Below the pieces are notes generated by a model. That model was given only the letters and a program-made list of their open reading frames with translations. It did no database searches and was not told where the DNA came from. Positions 35,871 to 43,748 of a DNA stretch of 64,000 nucleotides are shown one piece after another. The position numbers and the translations under genes were made by a program. The first letter of the stretch is position 1, and each line of letters begins with the position of its first letter. Origin of the DNA: CAWEYO01 sp963813315 (GTDB taxonomy: Bacteria; Pseudomonadota; Alphaproteobacteria; Rhizobiales; Rhizobiaceae); the NCBI GenBank assembly GCA_963813315.1, contig CAWEYO010000018.1, positions 1 to 64,000 of the forward strand. Reading direction: 5' to 3'.

Positions 35871-36905
35871 TCAGGCCTCTCGAACCTGGTTCAGCCATTC
35901 AAAAAAATTTCGCGGCGGGGACGGTTCAGGCCTGTGTCCCGCCAACTTGGCTTGCCGAGCCTCGCTCGGGCTATAGCCGTATTCACGGCGAAACTGGCGG
36001 CTGAATTGAGCAGGATTGCCAAATCCGTACTTGTAGGCGATCGTCTGGATCAATCGATGGTCTGCTATGTTCGCGATGGCAGCGTGGCAGGCCGCCAGGC
36101 GGCGCTTTCGGATGAAGTTCGAGACGCCGCCTTGCTTTTCAAAGAGATGGTATATTTGCCGGCGGGATAGCCCGAGCGCCTGACTGACGCTGTCCGCGCT
36201 CAAGTCTGAATCCGCCAGGTGCGCCTCGACAAACCGCCGGGCAACCTCGAAGCGGGCTGTCGCCAAGGGCATTTGTGCATCCATCAACCTTTTCTCGGTC
36301 GGCTCCAGTGAGGCTGCGATCAGCGCGGCTATCGATTCGACGACGACGGATAGCTCCGACAGGCGCATGCTGGGGAGGTAGTTCTCCAGATTCAGCAGGA
36401 ACTCTCTTACCAGCGTCGGCGCATTGCCTTTTATGATCGTGTGGTTCGCGCGGTCGAGGACCTCAGCCAATCCGGAAAACGCGTCCCGGCCAAGAAAGAC
36501 ATTAATTGCGTCGGTGTCAGTGACGGTGCCGCTGTAAGGGAAGGCGAGAGATCTCAGCTCCAGGGCGCCCGGTGAGCTTTGCAGGATGCGGTCGCCGCAG
36601 CGGCTGACGTTGAATCCCTTTTTGCGCACCGTAACGACCCAGTGATCAGCGCTTGCTCGAATATGGTCGGCAGTGTGTTTGTAGGATTGCGCACCCAGGC
36701 TCATTTCCGCAATCAGAATCTTGCCTAGATCATAGTTCTTCGCATCGACAACAAATCCAGAGCCGGATGGGGTGTGGTTAGACTCGACTGCCCGTGATAC
36801 ATTTATCATCGGGGAGATGTACTCGCGCCAACAGTCGAACTGCTGGCCGTCCGGCTGATCGCGTGTCGTAAATCTGTCTTCGCGTAGGATCTTGTTGTAC
36901 GGCAT
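35871..36905 (-). CDS. AraC/XylS-family transcription regulator
   Basis: The 344-residue protein has an N-terminal sensory domain of the AraC-binding-like type (FDCWREYISPMINVSRAVES, YKHTADHIRASADHWVVTVR) and a C-terminal double helix-turn-helix: ADSVSQALGLSRRQIYHLFE, FIRKRRLAACHAAIANIADH, then IAYKYGFGNPAQFSRQFRRE and YGYSPSEAR, the family signature. ATG at 36905 is chosen because AGGA lies 6 bp before it; a GTG at 36965 in the same frame is possible. No target gene adjoins. Confidence 0.85.
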   Translation of the reverse strand: MPYNKILREDRFTTRDQPDGQQFDCWREYISPMINVSRAVESNHTPSGSGFVVDAKNYDLGKILIAEMSLGAQSYKHTADHIRASADHWVVTVRKKGFNVSRCGDRILQSSPGALELRSLAFPYSGTVTDTDAINVFLGRDAFSGLAEVLDRANHTIIKGNAPTLVREFLLNLENYLPSMRLSELSVVVESIAALIAASLEPTEKRLMDAQMPLATARFEVARRFVEAHLADSDLSADSVSQALGLSRRQIYHLFEKQGGVSNFIRKRRLAACHAAIANIADHRLIQTIAYKYGFGNPAQFSRQFRREYGYSPSEARQAKLAGHRPEPSPPRNFFEWLNQVREA

Positions 36906-37636
36906 AAAAGTCCTGCTCTGAAGCTTTCCCCAGTTGTCGCCCTGCCAAGCGAATTGGCGAAGCACCTTCAGTTTTGTTCGAGCCGGCTACGGTTCCGGTC
37001 CCGTCAGCCACTCGATGAAGCCCGGCTGCAACGGACTTTGGGCAACCGTCCCAACGTCGCCCATCTCGCTGACGCGGCAGCCGAAATCGAACCGAAACAG
37101 CCAGCCGCTCAACGTCGGACAGGCTGCCGGTGGCGGCGGCTGCGCAGGTCTCATGTGCAGTTTGAACTGCCGCGTGGCATGCGCAAGCCCGCATCTTCGC
37201 CAAACCTTGAAGCATCAACAGCATCTACAACCCCATTTGTCGCTTTGCGCAACTGTAGATTGCTTTCCGCCTATTGTCGCTTTTTGCCCAAAAGTTGACG
37301 CTGTGCGCAACCAGAAAATGTCACATGCGCACAGCCAGTCAAGTAAAATGCACAAATATGAGCATCCGACGTAATATTCGCATCTGCGGCGGATTGTCTT
37401 CGCCTTTTGCGAACAGGGCTGATTCTTTTAATAGCTTGCTGAAGGGATGGCAGGTTACAACCAAAAAGCAAATACTCACGGAAAAATATTTTCCCATGAG
37501 TTAAAATGCGGACTTTAATTGTCAAGATTAACGGTCGGTCAGCATACCGGCCAAAACGGGGCGGTGATGGCCGAGACGCGGCAAATCGCGGCCTCCACTG
37601 CAGCAGCGCGGTTGCGGCGCAGCGCCTCGCGGTCAA
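36906..37636. other. Long intergenic region upstream of the AraC gene
   Basis: I recognise no gene. The part from 37260 to 37530 is clearly AT-richer than the surroundings, with the motif TTGCGCAA-like GTGCGCAACC and TGCGCAACTG (37248, 37310), and could hold promoters. Frames on both strands lack family resemblance. Confidence 0.4.
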
Positions 37637-37960
37637 TCAGACGACAATTGCCAGCAACAACCATGTCGCGGCGGCGATTTGCGCGGCCGAGGCGAGCGCC
37701 CCCGGCTGGGCGGCGGCTGTCCGCCACACCACGAGAAAAAGGAAAACGTTGTAGGGCACCAAAACGAAATGCACGGCCAACGCCGCGCCAAGCGGCATTT
37801 TCATAGCCAGCACGGTAAGTGCTGCGGCCGATGCGGCAAGATTGATGCCGGTGCCCACCAGCACCATGTCCCGCCAGAACAGGCGGTCAAGCGGGATGAG
37901 GCCGCGCCAGCGCGCCTGGAAAAATCCCGGCTTCGCTTCGGCCACCCTGAGCTCACTCAC
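37637..37960 (-). CDS. Small membrane protein
   Basis: The 107-residue protein has a cytoplasmic start (MSELRVAEAKPGFFQARWRG) and three hydrophobic segments: MVLVGTGINLAASAAALTVL, ALAVHFVLVPYNVFLFLVVW and ASAAQIAAATWLLLAIVV. The function is unknown. The strongly hydrophobic, regularly spaced segments make it a credible gene. Confidence 0.55.
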   Translation of the reverse strand: MSELRVAEAKPGFFQARWRGLIPLDRLFWRDMVLVGTGINLAASAAALTVLAMKMPLGAALAVHFVLVPYNVFLFLVVWRTAAAQPGALASAAQIAAATWLLLAIVV

Positions 37961-38234
37961 GATCCTGCGCTCCGTCAGTTTCCTGGTTCATCCTTGAGCG
38001 AGAATCCTTTCCATTGTTGAAATCGCCCTGACCGCCGAGAATATTCCGGTTCATGCTGATCGGACGCGTATGTCACTGCGCCCGAGTGGAAAGGCTGAGC
38101 CGGTTCGCATCTAACCGCCGCCGAAACATTCCAAATTCGAAATTCCTGTTGCGCCGACATAGGGTGGGGAGGCGCACAGCGCAAGGCAAGCGACTTCCCA
38201 CGTCGAAATGCGCAGCCACCTGCATCGGAGCGAG

Positions 38235-38378
38235 GATGTGCTGGTATTCAGGTGATGCCGGCCTACAAATGGCAGTCTTCTCCGCTTCCGGTACTCACGT
38301 ACCCAAACGTACGCTGCGTGCCGGTTCTCGAAAACCGCCATTTTCGGCTCGGCCTGACCTGAATCCCATCACACCTCT
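38235..38378. repeat. ~145-bp repeat with inverted ends, copy 2
   Basis: GTGCTGGTATTCAGGTGATG at the left, ACTCACGTACCCAAACGTAC in the core and CGGCCTGACCTGAATCCCAT at the right match the copy at 35695-35838 at most positions. It ends about 70 bp before the 6S RNA. The preceding gap (37961-38234) shows no recognised gene. Confidence 0.75.
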
Positions 38379-38448
38379 AGTTCGAAGTTCCAATTCATTC
38401 CCGGCCAGGCACTGGCGCGCGGGATTTGCCCACTCTATATTTGGCATG

Positions 38449-38612
38449 CGGTCTGTGCTTCGCGGCAGGAGAGACATTTCCCCGGGGCCTTATCGATCTC
38501 AAGGGAGCTGTCCCTGGGAAGACCCGTGGGTTTTCTTATACGGCGCCCACCTACTTTGTAGGTTCCCGGGATCGACTTCTCCACCGGTCGTCATGGATCG
38601 CACTTTCCCCCA
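38449..38612 (+). ncRNA. ssrS: 6S RNA
   Basis: This segment lies 70 bp before the 5-formyl-THF cyclo-ligase gene, the conserved place of 6S RNA in alphaproteobacteria. Long-range pairing fits the fold: GGAGAG (38467) with CTTCTCC (38576), and GATC/CCCGGG arms inside, leaving a central bubble. A TATATT box at 38436-38441 suits a start near 38449. 6S RNA mimics an open promoter and sequesters sigma-70 RNA polymerase in stationary phase. The ends are estimates. Confidence 0.7.
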
Positions 38613-38682
38613 TGCACGGTCATATCTGGCCGCCGCCGCCCCGCATCTGGCATTTTTGGCGACGGCGCTGCATAAGAGCGCC

Positions 38683-39270
38683 ATGACCGACCGCAGAACT
38701 TTGAAGAGAGAACTTCGCAGGCAGGCGCTTGCGCGGCGCGATGCGCTCGACCCGTTCTGGCGGGTCGAGGCGTCGCTCGAAATGGCGGAAACGGCCGAGG
38801 AGCATATCGATTTCGTCCCGGGATCGGTCGTCTCGGGTTTCTGGCCTATGCGGTCGGAAGTGGACATTCGCCCACTGATGTTCGCGCTCCGCGAAAAGGG
38901 GGCGCGGCTCTGCCTGCCGGCAATCCTCGACAAGACAACGATCGTGTTCCGCGAACTGGTGCGGGGCGCAGCGATGGTCGAGATGGGTTTCGGTACCGCC
39001 GGTCCCGGCGAGGAGGCCGAGGTGCTCGATCCATCGATCATGCTGATACCTCTCGCGGCCTTCGACGCACGGGGCCATCGCATTGGCTACGGCGCCGGAT
39101 ATTACGACCGCGCAATTGCCCGCCTGCAGGGGAACGGCCATGCGCCGCGGCTAATCGGCGTTGCCTTCAACTGCCAGCAGGTGCCCGAGGTGCCGGAAGA
39201 ATGGCACGACGTCATCATTCCTGAAATCCTTACCGAGAGCGGGTTGCGGCGGTTCCCCACTCCCCTGTAG
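38683..39270 (+). CDS. 5-formyltetrahydrofolate cyclo-ligase
   Basis: The 195-residue enzyme makes 5,10-methenyl-THF from 5-formyl-THF with ATP. The start is MTDRRTLKRELRRQALARRD. VSGFWPMRSEVDIRPLMFAL and LIPLAAFDARGHRIGYGAGY then YDRAIARL carry the substrate and ATP-binding motif (GYGGGYYD type). VPEEWHDVIIPEILTESGLR is the usual end. In-frame sequence upstream of 38683 covers the 6S RNA and should not be part of the protein. Confidence 0.93.
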   Translation: MTDRRTLKRELRRQALARRDALDPFWRVEASLEMAETAEEHIDFVPGSVVSGFWPMRSEVDIRPLMFALREKGARLCLPAILDKTTIVFRELVRGAAMVEMGFGTAGPGEEAEVLDPSIMLIPLAAFDARGHRIGYGAGYYDRAIARLQGNGHAPRLIGVAFNCQQVPEVPEEWHDVIIPEILTESGLRRFPTPL

Positions 39271-39344
39271 ATGTTTTTGGTTTCGTCGCGCACATCTCGT
39301 TTCCGACGAGCGTTCATTGGCAGCAGCAAATAGATCGAGTTTGG

Positions 39345-40169
39345 ATGAGACTTCTTTTCCTTGGTGATATGGTCGGCCGTACGGGCCGCACCGCGGTGTG
39401 GGAAAAGCTACCCGGGCTGATTTCCGACTTCCGGCTGGACTTCACGATCGTCAATGGCGAGAACGCGGCGGGCGGCTTCGGCATCACCGAGGACATTTTT
39501 CAAGAGACGCTGAGAGCGGGCGCCGATGTGGTCACGACCGGCAATCATGTGTGGGACCAGCGGGAGGCGCTGGCGTTCGCGCCGCGCGAAGAGCGGTTCC
39601 TCAGGCCGGCGAACTTCCCGAGGGGCACACCGGGTCGCGGGTCGGGCGTCTTCATCGCGAGGAACGGCGCACGCGTGCTCGTCTCCAACATCATGGGCCG
39701 CGTGTTCATGCATCCAGAGCTTGACGATCCTTTCCAGGCCGGCGAGCGCGAGCTTGCCGCCTGCCCGCTCGGCGAGCAGGCAGACGCGGTCGTGATCGAT
39801 TTCCACGCCGAGGCGACATCCGAAAAGATGTGCTTCGCGCATTTCGTCGACGGGCGGGCAAGTCTGGTCGTCGGCACGCATACCCACCAGCCGACAGCGG
39901 ACCACCAGATCCTCAACGGAGGCACAGCCTACATATCGGATGCCGGCATGTGCGGCGACTACAACTCCTCGCTCGGCATGGACAAGGAGGAACCGCTTAA
40001 CCGCTTCCTTTCGAAAGTGCCCAAAGGCCGCTTCGAAGCGGCGGCGGGACCATCGACCATTTGCGGCGTAGGCGTCGACATTTCGGACCGCACCGGCCTG
40101 GCCGAACGCATTGCGCCGCTCCGGCTTGGCGTAAGACTCGAGGAAACCGTGCCGTCCTTCTGGTCATGA
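39345..40169 (+). CDS. YmdB-like metallophosphoesterase (TIGR00282 family)
   Basis: The 274-residue protein has metal ligands in MRLLFLGDMVGRTGR, VNGENAAGGFGI, TTGNHVWDQ, DFHAEATSEKM and GTHTHQPTADHQIL; GYISDAG-like AYISDAGMCGDYNSSLGM closes the fold. Bacillus YmdB is a 2',3'-cyclic nucleotide phosphodiesterase acting on biofilm gene expression; the role in rhizobia is not established. It follows the cyclo-ligase by 74 bp in the usual rhizobial order. Confidence 0.9.
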   Translation: MRLLFLGDMVGRTGRTAVWEKLPGLISDFRLDFTIVNGENAAGGFGITEDIFQETLRAGADVVTTGNHVWDQREALAFAPREERFLRPANFPRGTPGRGSGVFIARNGARVLVSNIMGRVFMHPELDDPFQAGERELAACPLGEQADAVVIDFHAEATSEKMCFAHFVDGRASLVVGTHTHQPTADHQILNGGTAYISDAGMCGDYNSSLGMDKEEPLNRFLSKVPKGRFEAAAGPSTICGVGVDISDRTGLAERIAPLRLGVRLEETVPSFWS

Positions 40170-40287
40170 GATGACCGCTGCGCTCCTCGCCAGACAAATT
40201 CTCATGCTCCGCCAAAAAGCAGGCGTTGACGCCCCGAAAGCTAAAATCTAACTCTGCAACAACTTCTCTCCAGCGGCAGCCTCCCTG

Positions 40288-41037
40288 ATGATCGAATTTC
40301 TCGCCCCTCACTTTGCCTTCGTCAGCGATCCGGCTGCGTGGGTCGCGCTGCTAACGCTGGTTGTGCTGGAGGTGGTGCTCGGCATCGACAATCTGATCTT
40401 CATTTCAATTCTGACCAACAAGCTGCCGAAGGAACAGCAGGTGCCCGCCCGCCGCCTTGGCATAGGTGCCGCACTCATCATGCGGCTTGTGCTCCTGGCG
40501 ACGATCTCCGTCATCGTGCGCCTCACAGCGCCCCTGTTCACTGCCTTCGGGCATGAATTCTCCTGGCGCGATCTCATTCTCATCGCCGGCGGGCTGTTCC
40601 TGGTTTGGAAGGCGACCAAGGAAATCCATCACACGGTCGATCCCGACGATCACAAGGACACCATGGTCGGCCGCACCGCTACGATCGGTATTGGCGGCGC
40701 AATTTTTCAGATCCTGTTGCTCGACCTGGTCTTCTCTATTGATTCCATCATAACGGCGGTGGGCATGACAGACGACATCGCGATCATGTACATCGCCGTC
40801 ATTGCCGCTGTGTCGCTGATGATGCTGGCCGCTACCCCGCTCGCCAATTTCATCGCCAGGAACCCGACCATCGTCATGCTGGCGCTCGGCTTCCTGCTGA
40901 TGATCGGCATGACACTGGTCGCCGATGGCATGGGTTACCACGTGCCGAGGGGCTACATCTACGCGGCGATGGGCTTCTCGGCGCTGGTCGAGGGGCTCAA
41001 TATTCTGGCGCGGCAGAGGCGGAAAAAAAGTGAGTAG
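40288..41037 (+). CDS. TerC-family membrane protein
   Basis: The 249-residue protein has seven or more helices and the TerC signature VVLEVVLGIDNLIFISILTN with the conserved acidic D in GIDN. A second half-repeat carries LLLDLVFSIDSIITAVGMTD. The family is implicated in tellurium resistance and manganese export associated with protein secretion. I looked for a yybP-ykoY manganese riboswitch in the 118-bp gap upstream and see no clear match. Confidence 0.9.
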   Translation: MIEFLAPHFAFVSDPAAWVALLTLVVLEVVLGIDNLIFISILTNKLPKEQQVPARRLGIGAALIMRLVLLATISVIVRLTAPLFTAFGHEFSWRDLILIAGGLFLVWKATKEIHHTVDPDDHKDTMVGRTATIGIGGAIFQILLLDLVFSIDSIITAVGMTDDIAIMYIAVIAAVSLMMLAATPLANFIARNPTIVMLALGFLLMIGMTLVADGMGYHVPRGYIYAAMGFSALVEGLNILARQRRKKSE

Positions 41038-41073
41038 TGAATGGTCGGTCCCAAGCTGGCCCTCGCTATGACT

Positions 41074-41180
41074 AATGCATGTCGCCCAAAAGTGCGCAGC
41101 GGTTTTGGGATAACGACATGCACAAAAACAATAGCCTAAAGCGCGTCGCATGAAATCCGTTTCGAAGCAATGCGCTTTAA
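41074..41180. repeat. Double-hairpin intergenic repeat
   Basis: GCATGTCGCCCAAAAGTGCG, GGTTTTGGGATAACGACATG and then AAAGCGCGTCGCATGAAATC with AATGCGCTTTAA form two hairpins. This is the inverted copy of 34002-34105. Confidence 0.75.
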
Positions 41181-41218
41181 GGCTTGCCATTTGCCGGTGG
41201 TCCCTCGCTGCTAACCAT

Positions 41219-42031
41219 TCACACGCCCCTCAGCACAACGATCGTCGGACGGGTCGGCAGGCTCTTCAGCGACACCGTGAGCGTGCGGCTGTCGCGGAAT
41301 TCGACAGCGAATTCGTCTCCCATCATCGCGGTGAATTCGCCGATCGGCGTCGAGTGCCGGTGCATAGGCAGCACGATCGACGAATGCAGGCGGGAGGCGA
41401 TCTCCGACATGGCCGGCAATGACAGCGTCATGCCCCCGTCGATCGGCACCATGACAATGTCGAGCCGGCCTATTGCCGCGTAATGCGCCTCCTCCAGATG
41501 GTGATGCAGATGGCCGAGATGGCCAATGCAGAGGTTTGCGACCTCGAAGATAAAGATCGAATTGCCGTCTTTCTCCATGTCGCCGAAACGACGGATGTCG
41601 GTGGGCACATTGCGGATGTAGACGTCATCGACCACGACTGCATGTTTCGCCGGACCGCCGTCCGGGTTCCAGCCGCGCAGCACATATTCGATGCCTGTGT
41701 CGGGCAAATCGGTGAAATGCGTGCGGTGCGCCTTGTTCATGGTGACGACGCGCGGCAGGGGATCGCTGCCGTAGACGCCGCTATAGTCGGTGGCGATGCG
41801 GACCCCCGCAGGCGACAAGATCACATAGGTCGAATGGCCGGCATAGGTGATGCTGACCTCATCGCCACCGGCTGTTTGGGCAGGTGTGAAATTGGCGTAG
41901 GTGACCTTCGGCAGCGCTTTCGCGATCGCAAGGCACCGGCTCGGTACCGGCTGGTCCTGGGCAAGCGCTGCGCCAGTCAGCCACGAAAGCAGACCAAGAA
42001 AGGCGAAGACGAGACGGGCGGAAGAGTGCAT
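41219..42031 (-). CDS. Exported MBL-fold metallo-hydrolase
   Basis: The 270-residue protein starts with a signal peptide (MHSSARLVFAFLGLLSWLTG, ending ALAQ); ATG 42109 upstream would bury it. The fold is UlaG/YhfI-like: EVSITYAGHSTYVILSPAGV, TMNKAHRTHFTDLPD in place of the usual HxHxDH, CIGHLGHLHH and VMVPIDGGMTLSLPAM with VLPMHRHST. One His of the standard metal site seems replaced in NKAHRTH, so activity is uncertain. Confidence 0.75.
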   Translation of the reverse strand: MHSSARLVFAFLGLLSWLTGAALAQDQPVPSRCLAIAKALPKVTYANFTPAQTAGGDEVSITYAGHSTYVILSPAGVRIATDYSGVYGSDPLPRVVTMNKAHRTHFTDLPDTGIEYVLRGWNPDGGPAKHAVVVDDVYIRNVPTDIRRFGDMEKDGNSIFIFEVANLCIGHLGHLHHHLEEAHYAAIGRLDIVMVPIDGGMTLSLPAMSEIASRLHSSIVLPMHRHSTPIGEFTAMMGDEFAVEFRDSRTLTVSLKSLPTRPTIVVLRGV

Positions 42032-42203
42032 GGCGGTCTCCGTCGTGATGGGTCCATGACGGCGCGTCGCCAAGGAGTATGACCCGCGACCCTGCCGCTT
42101 CGCAGTCACGTTATCGCGAGGCGCACTTCTGCTGGACCTTTGCCGGCAATTTATCTATATAGCCCGCCATTCCGCACATCAAAAGAATGCACGCAGGGGT
42201 GCC

Positions 42204-42955
42204 ATGGCCGGCCATTCACAGTTCAAGAACATCATGCATCGCAAGGGCCGGCAGGATGCGGCCAGGTCGAAGATGTTTTCCAAGCTCGCGCGCGAGATCA
42301 CCGTAGCGGCAAAAACAGGCATGCCGGATCCCGCGATGAACCCGCGCCTTCGCCTTGCGGTGCAGAATGCCAAGGCGGAATCGATGCCGAAGGACAACAT
42401 CCAGCGGGCAATCAACAAGGCAATCGGCGGCGAGGCGGAAAATTACGAGGAAGTGCGCTACGAGGGCTACGGCCCCGGCGGCGTGGCCATCATCGTCGAG
42501 GCGCTGACCGACAATCGCAACCGGACCGCTTCCAACGTGCGCGCGGCCTTCACCAAGGCGGGCGGCGCGCTTGGCGAAACCGGATCGGTCTCCTTCATGT
42601 GGGACCGGGCCGGCGAAATCATCTATCCGGCGAAGGCGGGCAGCGCCGACAAGGTGATGGACGCCGCGATCGAAGCTGGCGCCGAAGATGTCGAATCCAG
42701 CGAGGAAGGCCATACGATCATCTGCGCCTTCGAAAACGTCGGCGATGTGTCGAAGGCGCTGGAAATCGACACTCGGCGAGGCCGAACTCGGTGAAGATCA
42801 TCTGGCGGCCGCAGAACAATGTCCCCGTCGACGAGGAGCGCGCGCACTCCCTCATGAAGCTGGTAGCAACGCTCGAGGACGATGACGACGTGCAGAACGT
42901 CTACGCGAATTTCGAGGTCGACGAAGCGACCATGGCAAAGCTGAGCGCGGCATGA
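42204..42955 (+). CDS. yebC: YebC/TACO1-family regulatory protein (two frameshifts)
   Basis: MAGHSQFKNIMHRKGRQDAA, RSKMFSKLAREITVAAKTGM, YEGYGPGGVAIIVEALTDNR and NRTASNVRAAFTKAGGALGE are canonical for this 249-residue family of translation or transcription factors. An extra base near 42770 and another near 42791 move the frame through LGEAE to VKIIWRPQNNVPVDEERAHS and the end ATMAKLSAA. Its TGA overlaps the ATG of the next gene. The breaks are likely sequence errors in a normally conserved gene. Confidence 0.93.
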
Positions 42956-43251
42956 GCGAGGCCGCGAGCCCGCATCGGATTCGCATAACCTACTGCACTC
43001 AATGCATGTGGCTCCTGCGCGCGGGCTGGATGGCGCAGGAACTGCTGTCGACTTTCGGAACCGAACTCGGCGAGGTGACGCTGGCGCCTGGCACGGGCGG
43101 CGTTTTCACGATCACCTGCGACGACCATCTGATCTGGGACCGCAAGCGTGACGGCGGCTTTCCCGATGCGGCTCGGCTCAAGCAGCTCGTTCGCGATGTG
43201 ATCGATCCCGCGCGTGACCTTGGTCATGCGGACCGGAAGAAGACGCAGTGA
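42952..43251 (+). CDS. SelT/SelW/SelH (Rdx) family protein
   Basis: The 99-residue thioredoxin-like protein has the redox motif CTQC in RIRITYCTQCMWLLRAGWMA, where selenoproteins of the family have CxxU. QELLSTFGTELGEVTLAPGT and GGVFTITCDDHLIWDRKRDG follow as in the bacterial Cys homologues. It is translationally coupled to yebC by ATGA. A role in redox regulation is inferred from the family. Confidence 0.85.
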   Translation: MSEAASPHRIRITYCTQCMWLLRAGWMAQELLSTFGTELGEVTLAPGTGGVFTITCDDHLIWDRKRDGGFPDAARLKQLVRDVIDPARDLGHADRKKTQ

Positions 43252-43278
43252 TTGCGTCCAAGCAAGATTGGGTCCATG

Positions 43279-43308
43279 CAAAAAAACCCGCCGGGAAAGG
43301 CGGGTTTC
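43279..43308 (-). terminator. Terminator of rpmE (bidirectional shape)
   Basis: AAACCCGCC pairs with GGCGGGTTT around GGGAAA. On the minus strand the stem is followed by TTTTTT, ending rpmE; on the plus strand TTTCTCT follows, so it may also serve the SelW-like gene. Confidence 0.85.
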
Positions 43309-43335
43309 TCTAGACTGCGCAAAGTGTGGCTGACG

Positions 43336-43557
43336 TCAGATGCCGAGACCTTCGTAGCGCTTCTTGAACTTCGACAGACGGCCGCCGCGGTCGAGCAGCG
43401 TCTGCTGGCCGCCGGTCCAGGCCGGATGCGTGGTCGGGTCGATGTCGAGGTGCAGCGTGTCGCCCTCTTTGCCGTAGGTCGAGCGCGTCAAATATTCGGC
43501 GCCGTCGGTCATGACGACCTTGATGGTGTGGTAGTCGGGATGGATGTCGGTTTTCAT
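43336..43557 (-). CDS. rpmE: 50S ribosomal protein L31
   Basis: The 73-residue protein reads MKTDIHPDYHTIKVVMTDGA, RSTYGKEGDTLHLDIDPTTH and PAWTGGQQTLLDRGGRLSKF. It lacks the zinc CxxC pairs, so it is the alphaproteobacterial Cys-less type. It is part of the large ribosomal subunit and divergent from the ABC exporter upstream. Confidence 0.97.
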   Translation of the reverse strand: MKTDIHPDYHTIKVVMTDGAEYLTRSTYGKEGDTLHLDIDPTTHPAWTGGQQTLLDRGGRLSKFKKRYEGLGI

Positions 43558-43748
43558 CGGTCTGTCCTGAAGCTTCGGGCGAGCGCCGGGCTTGTGCCCC
43601 TGCGGCGATGTCGCCCACTCTCAAAACTTGAAGCCGCGCCTCAAGGAAGGTACGGCTTCAAAATCGGTCGGCTGGCCTATACATCAGCCGAAATTGAAGC
43701 ACAAGGCCGCCGCTGCCATATTTGGCGACCGATATCAGGGAGCCGGCA

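Noticed and set aside
38053..38682. N-terminal extension of the cyclo-ligase gene
   Set aside because: The open frame runs through a repeat and the 6S RNA; homologues start at MTDRRTLKREL (38683).
40170..40287. Manganese (yybP-ykoY) riboswitch before terC
   Set aside because: The 118-bp gap lacks the conserved loop motifs and a recognisable paired core.
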